Shown: positions 37,720-47,951 of the stretch, one piece after another
Position numbering within the stretch: position 1 is the first letter of the stretch
Layout: each line of letters opens with the position of its first letter
Assembly: GCA_963843805.1 (NCBI GenBank)
Contig: CAWJLY010000009.1
Coordinates: 1 to 64,000 of the forward strand
Length of the DNA stretch: 64,000 nt
Direction of reading: 5' to 3'
Source of the DNA: Ideonella_A sp963843805
GTDB taxonomy: Bacteria; Pseudomonadota; Gammaproteobacteria; Burkholderiales; Burkholderiaceae_C
Made by a program: the position numbers and the translations under genes
The notes under the pieces: model-generated
Database searches by the model: none
Seen by the model: only the letters and a program-made list of their open reading frames with translations
What the model was told of the DNA's origin: nothing

Positions 37720-37810
37720 ATAGCGCCGTGATAGTCGCCGCTTGGCAATGGGCGCTATTCGATCGATCGTCCAGCGCCGCCGGTTCGACAACAGGAGAGA
37801 GGACACACAC

Positions 37811-38075
37811 ATGACAGACCATACCCATGATTCACATGGCTATTGGAAGGCGACGCTCGGACTGTTGACCAAGATTCTGATCGTCTGGTTTCTGGTTTCG
37901 TTCGGCGCCGGCATCTTGTTCGCGCCGATGCTGAACAACTTCCATCTCGGCGGTTATCCGCTCGGGCTTCTGGTTCGCCCAACAAGGTTCGATCTACATC
38001 TTCATCGCGCTGATCTTCTATTACGGCAAGAAGATGAACGATATCGACCGCGAGTTCGACGTGCACGAGGACTGA
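37811..38075 (+). CDS. DUF4212 small subunit of sodium:solute symporter (one frameshift)
   Basis: About 87 residues after removing one G near 37968. Two transmembrane helices: KILIVWFLVSFGAGILFAP and QGSIYIFIALIFYYGKKMND. DUF4212 proteins are encoded immediately before a VC_2705-type symporter and are presumed accessory subunits; here the stop is six bases from the symporter ATG. A GGAGAGAGGA ribosome-binding site precedes the start. The order matches acetate-switch loci of proteobacteria. Confidence 0.88.
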
Positions 38076-38081
38076 ACCATC

Positions 38082-39894
38082 ATGGATCTGCAAACAACCA
38101 TTTATATCGGCGTCGGTCTCAGCTTCGCGCTGTACATCGGCATCGCGATCTGGGCCCGCGCCGGTACGACCAGCGAGTTCTACGCCGCCGGCGGCAATGT
38201 CCACCCGGTGATGAACGGCATGGCGACGGCAGCCGACTGGATGAGCGCGGCATCGTTCATCTCGATGGCCGGCCTGATCTCCAACATGGGCTACGGCGGC
38301 GGCCTGTTCCTGATGGGCTGGACCGGCGGCTACGTGCTGCTGGCGATGCTGCTGGCGCCCTACCTGCGCAAGTTCGGCAAGTTCACGGTGCCGCAGTTCA
38401 TCGGTGACCGCTTCTACTCGAAGAGTGCGAGCACGGTCGCGGTCGTCTGCCTGCTGGTCGCGTCGCTGACCTACATCATCGGCCAGATGACCGGCGTCGG
38501 CGTGGCGTTCTCGCGCTTCCTCGGCGTGTCGAGCGAGGTCGGCATCTACGTCGGCATGGGCATCGTCTTCCTGTACGCGGTGTTCGGCGGCATGAAGGGC
38601 ATCACCTATACCCAGGTCGCGCAGTACATCGTGCTGATCCTCGCCTATACGGTGCCTGCGGTCTTCATTTCGCTGCAGCTGACCGGCAATGCGATTCCGC
38701 AGCTCGGCCTCGGCTCGAGCCTGGTCGGCCACGACGTATCGATGCTGTCCAAGCTCGACCAGGTCGTCACCGATCTGGGCTTCGGCAAATACACGACGGC
38801 GCTTGCCGGGCAGCACGCTGAACATGTTCGTCTACACGATGTCGCTGATGATCGGCACCGCCGGTCTGCCGCACGTCATCATGCGATTCTTCACGGTGCC
38901 GTCGGTCAAGGCGGCTCGCTCGTCGGCTGGCTGGGCGCTGGTCTTCATCGCGATCCTGTACACCACCGCGCCTGCGGTGGCCGCGATGGCCAAGACCAAC
39001 CTGATCCGCACGATCACACCGGGCGTGGTGATGCAGGATGCCGACCCGTTCGCTGCCAACTCGGCCATCGAATACAGCGCAGCGTCCGGACTGGATGAAG
39101 CGCTGGGAAGCGACCGGGCTGCTGAAGTTCGAGGACAAGAACGGCGACGGTCGGATCCAGTACTACAACGACAAGACCAAGAACGCCGCCATCGCTGCAA
39201 AAGGCGGAGGAGGCCGGCTGGAAAGGCAACGAGCTCGACGTCAATGCCGACATCATCGTGCTCGCCAATCCGGAGATCGCCTTGTTGCCGAACTGGGTGA
39301 TCGCACTGGTGGCAGCGGGCGGCCTGGCGGCTGCGCTGTCGACCGCTGCCGGCCTGCTGATGGCGATCTCGTCGGCGGTTTCGCACGACCTGATGAAGAA
39401 CGTCTTCGTTCCGGACATCAGCGAGAAAGGCGAACTGCTGGCCGGCAAGATCTCGATGGCGGTGGCGATCGTGATCTCCGGCTATCTGGGTCTCAATCCA
39501 CCGGGCTTCGCGGCCGGTACGGTGGCGCTGGCATTCGGTATTGCGGCCAGTTCGCTGTTCCCGGCGATCATGATGGGCATCTTCAGCAAGAAGATGAACA
39601 AGGAAGGAGCGATGGCTGGCATGCTGTCGGGCCTGTTCGTCACGCTGTTCTATGTGTTTGCGCACAAGGGCCTGTTCTTCATCAAGGGAACCGAGTACCT
39701 CGGCTTGATCGGCGGGCGCGAACAGCTTCTTCGGCATCACGCCTGAAGCCTTCGGTGCGGTCGGTGCGCTGGTCAACTTCGCGGTCGCATTCGCGGTCGA
39801 CAAGGTGACCAAGGAGCCGCCAGCGCATATCCAGGCGATGGTCGAAGCGGTGCGTATCCCGCGTGGTTCGCGTGCCGTCGACGGCGCGCATTGA
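38082..39894 (+). CDS. Sodium:solute symporter, VC_2705/ActP-like (four frameshifts)
   Basis: Corrected length ~602 residues with about 13 membrane helices. The SSS family core is seen in FYAAGGNVHPVMNGMATAADW (the Na+ site helix), GYGGGLFLMGW and ALSTAAGLLMAISSAVSHDL. It likely imports acetate or a short carboxylate with Na+. A hydrophilic loop at about 39,125-39,170 reads EDKNGDGRIQYYND, an EF-hand-like calcium-loop pattern. Extra bases near 38814, 39075, 39211 and 39711 break it. It pairs with the upstream DUF4212 subunit and is followed by a terminator. Confidence 0.9.
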
Positions 39895-39958
39895 GCACGA
39901 CTGTTCACTGAACTGAAGCGCCCGTCGCGAAGCAATCCGCTGCGGGCTTCAGAATCAG

Positions 39959-39995
39959 GGCCTCGTCGGCTGCGGCCGACGGGGCCTTTTTCTTT
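39959..39995 (+). terminator. Rho-independent terminator
   Basis: A 12-bp stem (39959-39970 with 39975-39986, one G-T pair) with a 4-nt loop is followed by TTTTTCTTT. It ends the DUF4212-symporter operon and so separates it from the small membrane gene at 40023 and the kinase genes that follow. Confidence 0.9.
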
Positions 39996-40022
39996 GCGCG
40001 GACACGATCGCAGGAGTAGCGG

Positions 40023-40383
40023 ATGGTTTTCGATGTCAGCGTCGCGCTGACCTGGATTCTTTTTCTCGCGCTGTTCCCGATCGCCTTTTTCTGGCTGCGT
40101 CGTGCCTGGCGGATTCTGGTCAAGCGCGACTTCTCCGAGGTCGCGCTGAAGGGTGGCGAGCCGCCGCCGCAATGTCGAGAAGTGGGCGCCGTACGCGATG
40201 GCGATCAATGGCGTGGCCGGCGTTGCGATCGTCGTCGCGATCGTCGGCGTGTTGCTGCAGGGCATGCCGTACGACGTCTGGACGGCGATCGCCGGCAGCA
40301 CGATCTGGTGCAAGTTCTTTGCCGATTTCGGCCTCAGTCGGCATGCTCACGGTTTCGGGTCCAAGAACAAGGGCGGTGGATGA
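40023..40383 (+). CDS. Small membrane protein of the acetate-switch locus (one frameshift)
   Basis: About 119 residues after removing one C near 40171. Two hydrophobic segments: ALTWILFLALFPIAFFWLRR near the N-terminus and AMAINGVAGVAIVVAIVGVLL in the middle. The C-terminus is hydrophilic (GFGSKNKGGG). I do not recognise a named domain. Its position between the symporter terminator and the kinase genes suggests an accessory membrane role. Confidence 0.6.
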
Positions 40384-40458
40384 GTCGGCGCGCGGGTTGC
40401 ATCGGTCGTGATGCGGGGGCATCTGCCGGCGCGAGGGATTGCGAACAAGGAGCACACC

Positions 40459-40657
40459 ATGCACAACAGCTTGTTGCACCAGCGCTGGTCGGCCTGTTTG
40501 CTCTGGCGCTGCTGCTGTTCAATTTTCCGCTGCTGGCCTTGTGGGACCGTGAGCTGGCGCTGGCCGGCGTCCCCTTGTTTCCGGCCGCGCTGTTTATCGT
40601 CTGGGCGCTGTTCATCGCCGTCCTGGCCTGGTTGATGGAACAAACGACGGCGATTGA
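40459..40657 (+). CDS. Small two-helix membrane protein (frame disturbed)
   Basis: AAGGAG lies six bases before the ATG. Read as written the frame fails after six codons; moving to the next frame gives ALVGLFALALLLFNFPLLALW and then PLFPAALFIVWALFIAVLAWLMEQ, two strong membrane helices in a protein of about 66 residues. This needs two single-base losses (or extra dinucleotides) near 40478 and 40640, unlike the single insertions elsewhere. The stop at 40655 falls three bases before the kinase ATG. Similar tiny membrane proteins precede CrbS/CbrA-like kinases. Confidence 0.5.
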
Positions 40658-40659
40658 CG

Positions 40660-43425
40660 ATGTTGTCGCCGTCGCTGGTGCTCGGCGCCTCGTTCGCGTA
40701 CCTGCTGCTGCTGTTCGTCGTCGCCTGGTGGGCCGACCGGCGCGCCGGCGCAGCAGCGCTCGGTGATCGGCAACGCCTGGGTCTATGCGCTGTCGATCGC
40801 CGTCTACTGCACCGCGTGGACCTATTTCGGCAGTGTCGGCCGTGCCGCTTCGGGCGGCGTCTGGTTTCTGCCGATCTACCTCGGCCCGATGCTGGCGATG
40901 TTGCTGGCCTGGCTGGTGATCCGCAAGATGATCCGCATCGCGCGCACCTACCGCATCACGTCGATCGCCGATTTCATCGCCAGCCGTTATGGCAAGAGCC
41001 CGCTGCTGGCCGGCCTGGTGACGGCGATCACCGTGGTCGGCATCGTGCCGTATATCGCGCTGCAATTGAAGGCGATCGACAGCGGATACAAGCTGCTGAC
41101 TGAGCCGGCGGGCAGCGCGCCGGCGGTCGCCGGGCCCTGGTGGCAGGACGGTGCGCTGTATCGTCGCGCTGGCGCTGGCCGGCTTCACGATGGTCTTCGG
41201 CACCCGCCACCTCGAAAGTCGCGAGCGCCACGAAGGCATGGTCGCGGCAATCGCCTTCGAATCGGTGGTCAAGCTGATCGCCTTTCTGGCGGTCGGCATC
41301 TTCGTCACCTGGGGCCTGTTCGGCGGGCCGGCCGATCTGTTTGCCCGCGCGCAGGCCGATCCGCAATTGCGCGATCTGCTGCGCCTGGCGCAGAACGACC
41401 GCCCGTTCGCCTACGAACAATGGTTTGCGCTGACGATGTTGTCGATGTTGTCGGTGATCTTTCTGCCGCGCCAGTTCCAGGTGCTGGTGGTCGAAAATGT
41501 CGACGAACGCCATCTGCAGCCGCGCCGCCTGGGTTTTTCCGGCCTACCTGCTGGCGATCAACCTGTTCGTGCTGCCGATCGCGCTCGGCGGCCTGCTGTA
41601 TTTCGGCGGGTCGGGCAGCCGCGTCGATGCCGATACCTTCGTGCTGTCGCTGCCGCTGGCGGCGGGCCAGCACGGGCTGGCGCTGGCCGCTTTCGTCGGC
41701 GGTCTGTCGGCGGCCACCGGCATGGTGATCGTCGAGACGATTGCGGTGTCGACGATGGTCTGCAACGATTTCGTGATGCCGCTTGCTGCTGCGCTCAGGC
41801 GCGTTTGCGCGCCAGCACGATCTGAGCGGCTGGCTGCTGGCGATCCGGCGCGCGGCGATCGTTGCCGTGCTGTTGCTCGGCTATCTCTATTTCCACCTGG
41901 CCGGCGAGGCCTATGCGCTGGTCAGCATCGGTCTGATCAGCTTCGCCGCGGTGGCGCAGTTTGCGCCGGCGGCGCTCGGCGGCATGTACTGGCGTGGCGG
42001 CACCCGCGACGGTGCGCTGGCCGGCCTGCTGGCCGGGTTTGCGCTTGTGGGCCTATACACTGATGCTGCCGTCGATCGCCAAATCGGGCTGGTGGCAGAC
42101 CGATTTCATCGCCGACGGGCCTGTGGGGCATTCAGCTTGCTGCAAGCCCGAGCAGCTGTTCGGCCTGACCGGGCTGGACAACCTGACCCACTCGCTGTTC
42201 TGGAGCATGCTGGCCAATCTCGGGCTGTATGTCGGCGTCTCGCTGTGGCGAACGCCGTCGGCGCACGAAACCAGCCAGGCGCTTGCTGTTCGTCGATGTC
42301 TACGACCGCACCCGGATTGCGCGGCCGGTGTTCTGGCGCGGCCGCGCGCAGGTCGTCGATCTGCAGGTGCTGGTGCGGCGCTTTCTCGGCGCCGAGCGTC
42401 GCCGACCGCCTGTTCGCCGACTATGCGAGGCAGCGCGGCGCAGCGTCGATCGACGCAGATCGAGCCCGATGCGCAACTGGTGCAGTTCGTCGAGACCCGG
42501 CTGGCCGGTGCGATCGGCAGCGCGTCGGCGCGGGTGATGGTGGCGTCGGTGGTCGAGGAGGAAGCGCTCGACATCGACGACGTGCTTGCGCATCCTCGAC
42601 GAGGCCTCGCAGCTGCGAGCGCATTCGCAGGCGCTCGAGAACGGCCACCGCGCGAATTGCGCGCGTGCCAACCTGCGGCTGGCCGGCCTGGACCGGCTGA
42701 AGGACGATTTCATGTCGTCGGTGACGCACGAGCTGCGCACGCCGCTGACGTCGATCCGCGCCCTGACCGAGACTGATGCTCGACGACCCGCAGATGGCCG
42801 TCGGCCAGCGGCAGGAGTTTCTGTCGATCGTCGTCACCGAGACCGAACGGCTGTCGCGGCTGGTCAACCAGGTGCTCGACATGGCGAAGATCGAGTCCGG
42901 CCACGCCCAATGGCATAACGAATCGATCGATCTGATCGAGCTGCTGAAGCAGGCAGCGCAGACGGTGCACGAACTGGTTCGCGAGCGCGGTGCCGAACTG
43001 GTGCTCGATCTGCCGGCACAGGCGCCGGCCTTGCGCGCCGACCGCGACCGCCTGATGCAGGTGCTGCTCAATCTGCTGTCGAATGCGGTCAAGTTCGTGC
43101 CGCCGATCGGTGGGCGAATCGAGCTGCGGCTGCGGCTGAGCGAGCAGGCCGCAACCGTCGAGGTGCACGACAACGGCCCCGGCGTGCCGGCCGATCAGCG
43201 CAAGCCTGATCTTCGAGAAATTCCGCCAGGGCGGCGACGCTGCCAACCGACCGCAGGGCACCGGCCTGGGTTTGCCGATCAGCCGCCAGATCGTCGAACA
43301 TTTCGGCGGCCGGATCGAGCTGCGCACTGATGTCGATCGAGGCGCATGCTTCAGCTTTCACGATACCGTGGCAAGCTCCCGCAACCATTCCTGCGGCGGC
43401 CGAGCTGCCGGGAGGCAGCGCATGA
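40660..43425 (+). CDS. Symporter-fused sensor histidine kinase, CrbS/CbrA-like (18 frameshifts)
   Basis: Corrected length ~915 residues. The N-terminal ~500 residues form a sodium:solute-symporter-like domain with ~13 helices (LGASFAYLLLLFVVAWWADRR; CTAWTYFGSVGRAASGG; FIASRYGKSPLLAGLVTAI; ETIAVSTMVCNDFVMP). Then come a linker, a coiled coil ending LDRLKDDF, the H-box SSVTHELRTPLTSI, N-box LLNLLSNAVKF, DNGPGVPADQR and G2 GTGLGLPISRQ. Such kinases control acetate (CrbS) or carbon/nitrogen balance (CbrA). Eighteen single-base insertions occur, seven of them GCTTG or CAAGC in place of GCTG or CAGC. The stop overlaps the response-regulator ATG. Confidence 0.88.
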
Positions 43426-43862
43426 CCTGCAAGATCCTGATCGCCGACGACGAGCCGAATATCCTGATCTCGCTCGAATACCTGATGAAGCGCGAAGGCT
43501 ACGAGGTGCTGGTGGCGCGCGATGGTCAGGAGGCGATCGATGCGTTGCGCCGCGAGCGGCCGCGGCTGGTGTTGCTCGACGTGATGATGCCGCGCAAGTC
43601 GGGTTTCGAGGTCTGCCAGGAGCTGCGCGCGGACGATCAGATCAAGGATACGCTGGTGCTGATGCTGACCGCCAAAGGCCGCGACACCGACCGCGCCAAG
43701 GGCATGGGGGTCGGCGCCGACGCCTACGTCACCAAGCCGTTCTCGACCAAGGATCTGGTCAGCAAGGTGCAGGCCTTGCTGGCCGGTGAGCGACGATGCG
43801 CCGTAACCGGTCCATTGTGCTGGGTGTGGCGCTGGCAGCCGCCGCGGCGGCGCTGCTGCTGA
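43422..43862 (+). CDS. CheY-like response regulator
   Basis: The receiver domain is intact: IADDEPN (acidic pair), VLLDVMMPRKSGFEV (phospho-acceptor Asp), LMLTAKG (Thr) and VTKPF (Lys). There is no DNA-binding output domain; after KVQALLAG the reading becomes composition-poor. As written the frame runs to 43862 into the next gene; the true end is probably within 43787-43806, near the exonuclease ATG at 43796. It overlaps the kinase stop by four bases and is its evident partner. Unlike the LuxR-type CrbR of Vibrio, a stand-alone receiver must signal through another protein. Confidence 0.85.
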   Translation: MTCKILIADDEPNILISLEYLMKREGYEVLVARDGQEAIDALRRERPRLVLLDVMMPRKSGFEVCQELRADDQIKDTLVLMLTAKGRDTDRAKGMGVGADAYVTKPFSTKDLVSKVQALLAGERRCAVTGPLCWVWRWQPPRRRCC

Positions 43863-46007
43863 TCGCATTTTGCCTGCTGGTGGGTCGTGCTGGTCTGGTC
43901 GACGCTGGATGTCGGCGAGCGCGTGGCTGCCGAACGCCTCTTGCTGCCGCGCCTGCCGCTGTTGATGCTCGGTGTGGTTGCGGGAATGGCCGCCGTTGCG
44001 GCGATGATGCCAACGCTGATCGACCGCTGGATCGCTGCGCCGGCCCGCTTGCTGGAGCAGGCCAGGGTGCTGCTGGGCACCGACCATCTGACGATTCTGC
44101 CAGCCGCCGATACAACCGCGGCGTTGCGCGGCCTCGCCGAGTGTATCAGCCAGTTGGCAGCGCAGCGCGAGCAACTGAAAACCGCGGTCGCACAGCAGGT
44201 TGCCGACGCCAGTTTCCGTGTCGAACAACGAGCGCAACCGATTGGCGGCGCTGATGAGCGAGCTGCAGCAGAGCGTCGTCGTCTGCAATCTCGACGGCCG
44301 CATCCTGCTGTACAACAACCGCGCGCGGCTGCAGTTTCGCGCGATGTCGACGGTGCCGCAACTCGCCGACGGCGCCGAGTTGATCGGCCTCGGCCGCTCG
44401 ATCTATGCGGTGTTCGATCGCAATCTGGTCGCCCATGCGATCGAGCGTGTGCAGCAACAGCTGCAACAAAGGCGTGGCGCAGCCGAGCGCCCAGTTCGTC
44501 ACGTCGACGCCGTCGGGTCAGTTGCTGCGCGCGCGATTGGCACCGGTTCGTGCGGGCGTTGCACAGCCCGCCGATGATGAACGTCGCTCGATCGGCCATC
44601 GATTCGTTCGTGCTGCTGCTCGACGACATCACTGAGGAAGTCGAACAACGCTCAGGCCGCGAGCGTCTGTTGCACTGGCTTGACCGAAGGCAGCCGGGGT
44701 TCGCTGGCCAACCTGTGCGCGGCGGTCGAATTGCTCGATGATCCCGACCTGCTGCCGCCGATGCGCGAGCGCTTGTTGAAGGTGGTCCGCGACGAGGCGC
44801 AAGCCATGACGCAGCGCTTGGACGATCTTGCATTGGGCGAAGTCGCCGGCTCGGGCATCCGCTGGCCGCTCGACGACATGCTGGGTGCCGAATTGGTGCA
44901 GGCGGCGCTGGCCAGGATCGAAGCGGCGGTGGCCATTCGCTGCAGCAGGCTCGAGGTCGATCCGACGTTGTGGCTTCGCCTGGACAGCTTTTCGCTGCTG
45001 CAGGCCCTGGTTCATCTGGCCAGGCGTTTGCGTGACGAATTCGAGATCGGCCTGCTGCAACTGCGGCTGCAAGCGGCCGACGACGTGCGGGCGCACCTCG
45101 ATCTGGTCTGGAGCGGCCCGTCGGTCAGCAGCGAAACGATGATGAAATGGGAGCTCGATCCCATGTCGGACGGGGCCGACGCCAGCCCGCTGACGATCCG
45201 TGATGTGGTGTCTCGGCACGGCGGTGAATTCTGGTTCGAACGCGACCGCGCCGCTCAGCAGGCTTTTTTCCGCTTTCTGCTGCCGCTGGCGGAGCCTGGG
45301 GCAAGCGCAGCAGGGCGGTGTCAACGCGCCTGTTCGCAACGAGAGCCGGCCCGAATATTTCGATTTCGATCTGTTCGGCAACACCGAACTCGGCCGCGAG
45401 CTCGAAGATCGGCCGCTGGCGTCGCTGGCCTATACCGTGTTCGATACCGAAACCACCGGTCTGGACCCCTCGGGCGGCGACGAGATCATCCAGATCGGCG
45501 CCGCCCGTATCGTCAACGGCAAGCTGCTGAGAAACGAATGTTTCGAGCAGCTCATCGACCCGCAGCGATCGATTCCTGCGGCATCGATTCCGATTCACGG
45601 CATCACGGCCGATCAGGTGGCAGGCATGCCGACGCTCGATGACGTGCTTGCCGGCGTTCAGAGCCTATGCACACGACAGCGTGCTGGTCGCGCACAACGC
45701 CGCGTTCGACATGCGGTTCCTGCAATTGAAGCAGGCCCAGACCGGCGTTGTTTTCGATCTGCCGGTGCTCGATACCTTGCTGTTATCCGCGGTCGTCCAC
45801 CCGAATCAGGCGTCGCACCGCCTGGAGGCGATTGCCGAACGTCTTGGCATTTCCGTGATCGGTCGCCATACGGCACTCGGTGATGCGATGGTGACCGCCG
45901 AGGTGTTGATCAAACTGATTCCACTGCTTGCCGGCCAAGGCATCGTGACGCTCGGACAGGCCCGCGAGGCGACGCAGAAGACCTGGTATGCGCGTTTGAA
46001 GTACTGA
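43796..46007 (+). CDS. Membrane-anchored 3'-5' exonuclease, DnaQ-type (seven frameshifts)
   Basis: Corrected length ~734 residues. Two N-terminal membrane helices (GVALAAAAAALLLIAFCLL; LPLLMLGVVAGMAAVAAMM) flank a periplasmic-facing loop; then a coiled region, a PAS-like segment (VVCNLDGRILLYNNRA), a degenerate kinase-like middle, and a C-terminal DEDDh exonuclease: VFDTETTGLDP, HGITADQV, LVAHNAAFDMRF and HTALGDAMVTA. Proteins of this build are encoded beside CrbS/CbrA-like kinases and DUF294 proteins. The joining of a sensor-like membrane part to a nuclease is unusual. Extra bases near 43882, 44234, 44470, 44601, 44680, 45296 and 45648 break it. Confidence 0.87.
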
Positions 46008-46018
46008 TCGAGGTTGCC

Positions 46019-46300
46019 CTAACGTGGACGTTCGACGCAGCTGAACTGGATTTCCGTTTCCGGCGGCTGCCCCTGCGAACGCGGGGTGTCGTTGTTGCGC
46101 ATGATCTGTACCGCCTTGCCTTTTGCCGAGCAGAACGACGCTGCCTCGCGGTAGGCGGTCGCCCTGAGTTCGCCGAGCGAGCCGAGCGGGCCCTTGTCGC
46201 GGTGAGTGACCGACCAGGTGTCATCGCCGATGGCGACAACGCCGGTGGTCACCGCACAGCCGGCCAGTGCAACCAGGGTCAGTGCAAAGGCAAGTCTCAT
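46019..46300 (-). CDS. Small lipoprotein of unknown function
   Basis: 93 residues. The signal peptide MRLAFALTLVALAGC ends in a lipobox (LAGC), so it is a lipid-anchored envelope protein. The mature part (VAIGDDTWSVTHRDKG, EAASFCSAKGKAVQIM, ETEIQFSCVERP) has two further Cys and resembles short YecR/DUF-type lipoproteins found widely in proteobacteria. It is convergent with the exonuclease gene. Confidence 0.8.
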   Translation of the reverse strand: MRLAFALTLVALAGCAVTTGVVAIGDDTWSVTHRDKGPLGSLGELRATAYREAASFCSAKGKAVQIMRNNDTPRSQGQPPETEIQFSCVERPR

Positions 46301-46340
46301 GAAGCTGGTTTCGACACGGGAGAATCAGACTTGAATGGTG

Positions 46341-46886
46341 TCACGCGCGGACACCAGCGCGAAAGCCACGCGCCGCGTAATACGACTGCACGCCATTGTG
46401 GTAGACGAACACGACGCCGTAGCGCCGGTCGCAGAACAGGGCACCGCCAAGTGCCCGGATTGCGGCGGGTGTCTCGATCCAGCTTGACGTTTTCAGATCG
46501 AACTCGCCGAGCGCTTGCAGTTGTCGGTACTGCGCCTCGGTCAACAAATCGACGCCCATCTCGGCCGCCATCTCCTGCGCGCTGCTGGCAGGGCTGTTTT
46601 CCTTGCGGGCCTCGCGTGCCTGGCGGTCGTAACAGGCGCTGCGACGTCCGGACGGGCTTTCTGCCGAGCAGTCGCAGAAGGTGATTTCGCCGGTTCGGTT
46701 GTCACGGCCGATCACATCGGGCTCGCCGCCGCTCGTTTCCATCGCCTGCAGCGAGGCAAGCGCAGCAGGTCTGGCGTCGAGCCTGGCCCGCACGTCGTGC
46801 CAATTGACCCCGACGTGCCGATCTGGGTGCTTGTCGAAGCGGGCCTGCAAGGTGTTCAAGAGGTGCTCTTCCTCGGATGCATTCAT
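46341..46886 (-). CDS. DUF4256 family protein
   Basis: 181 residues, cytoplasmic. The DUF4256 signature is readable: METSGGEPDVIG, EITFCDCSAESP, RRSACYDRQAREARKEN and MGVDLLTEAQYRQLQ, ending with a SSWIETPAAIRALGGALFCDRRYG block. Function unknown. It lies 40 bp upstream of the small lipoprotein on the same strand. Confidence 0.85.
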   Translation of the reverse strand: MNASEEEHLLNTLQARFDKHPDRHVGVNWHDVRARLDARPAALASLQAMETSGGEPDVIGRDNRTGEITFCDCSAESPSGRRSACYDRQAREARKENSPASSAQEMAAEMGVDLLTEAQYRQLQALGEFDLKTSSWIETPAAIRALGGALFCDRRYGVVFVYHNGVQSYYAARGFRAGVRA

Positions 46887-46908
46887 GATTCAACGCGTCC
46901 TTGCTGAT

Positions 46909-46995
46909 TTAGCCTCGGCCCGTCTGCAGGTACAGCCCCCGGTCTTCGGTATCGGTGAACTCGAGCTCGTCGAGGTTTGCAATCAACTTGAGCAT
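46909..46995 (-). CDS. Possible short peptide (28 residues)
   Basis: MLKLIANLDELEFTDTEDRG and eight more residues before a TAA stop. The composition looks protein-like (acidic, no arginine runs), but there is no clear ribosome-binding site and no family is known to me. It could be the truncated end of an older gene. It lies in the ~170-bp gap between DUF4256 and the binding-protein gene. Confidence 0.2.
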   Translation of the reverse strand: MLKLIANLDELEFTDTEDRGLYLQTGRG

Positions 46996-47054
46996 GGGGT
47001 GACCCCTTCGATCAACAGGCCCGACAGGGCGCAGTTGCCTCATTCTGCCGCGGC

Positions 47055-47813
47055 TCATTCCACCGCCATCATCCCCTTCGCCTTGACCACCTCTGCCGCC
47101 CCCTGGGCCACAGCCGCAACGAACAGGGCGGCAACCTCAGCGTTGCGTGGGGCACTTGCCAGGCCGACGCCGTAGGTCGTGTAGTTCTGGATTGCCTCGG
47201 GCAGCAAGCCTGCAAGGCTGACGCCATTGACGGGAAGGATTTCGCTGACCTGGTGGATGGCCAGGTCGGCCTGGCCATTGGCGACGCGCTCGGCAACCAA
47301 GCCGCCAGGCACCAGGACGGCTTTTGCGCGAACCTCGTCAGCGATGCCGAGGCGGCCGAACAGCGCGTCGAGATAAATGCCGCTGGAGCCGCCGGAGGCG
47401 GGGTCGATGTAGGCCAACTTGTTGGCGGCCAGCACGGCAGCCTTGAAGTCGTCGACGGTGGCCAGCGCCGGATGCGGCGCGCCCGACTTGACGGCGATGC
47501 CGATCGCGACTTTCGCAATTGGCTTGATGCTGGCGGGGTTGACCTTGCCCTGGCTGGCCAGCGTATTCAGCCCGGCAGGGGTCAGAAAAACGACGTCGAA
47601 GGTCTCGCCGGCCGTGATTCGCTTGACCAGCGCGCCCGCGGTGTCGTTCAGCAATTCGACCTTGGTGCCGGTGCGCGATTCGAAGCCCGGGATCAGTTCG
47701 AGCACCACCTGCTTGAATGCGCCGGTGGTCAATACCTTCAACGAGCCCTGCGCTTGGGCGGGCGCCAGCGGCGCAATCAACAGGGGGAAAGCAAACAACA
47801 AGGTTCTGAGCAT
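47055..47813 (-). CDS. Periplasmic binding protein, molybdate/ModA-like
   Basis: 252 residues. Signal peptide MLRTLLFAFPLLIAPLAPAQAQ, then a type 2 periplasmic-binding fold: LKVLTTGAFKQVVLELIPGFE, the ligand-loop DVVFLTPAGL, YIDPASGGSSGIYLDALFGRLG and ADLAIHQVSEILPVNGV. The ModA-like order is clear, but the first motif GAFK replaces the AASLT/Ser of true molybdate binders, so the ligand may be another small anion or acid. No ABC permease or ATPase gene is adjacent. Confidence 0.8.
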   Translation of the reverse strand: MLRTLLFAFPLLIAPLAPAQAQGSLKVLTTGAFKQVVLELIPGFESRTGTKVELLNDTAGALVKRITAGETFDVVFLTPAGLNTLASQGKVNPASIKPIAKVAIGIAVKSGAPHPALATVDDFKAAVLAANKLAYIDPASGGSSGIYLDALFGRLGIADEVRAKAVLVPGGLVAERVANGQADLAIHQVSEILPVNGVSLAGLLPEAIQNYTTYGVGLASAPRNAEVAALFVAAVAQGAAEVVKAKGMMAVE

Positions 47814-47951
47814 CGGGTGGGTCATTCGGGTGAGGTCGCCCGATTCTGTGGGCTTGTCACCGGTCGGTCAACGACCGTTGCTTCGCCGCCCGCCGAAGGA
47901 TGCACAAACAACGTCGGCCGTCCACGTCGTGTGACGGGAACGGGCCGCGGC

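Noticed and set aside
37735..37760. Sigma-54 promoter upstream of the DUF4212 gene (TGGCA...GCT)
   Set aside because: The GG and GC elements are not at the required 10-bp separation.
40660..43425. Programmed +1 frameshifting in the kinase
   Set aside because: Eighteen events in one gene, in housekeeping and accessory genes alike, and three that cancel within 50 bp, cannot be a recoding mechanism; read error fits better.
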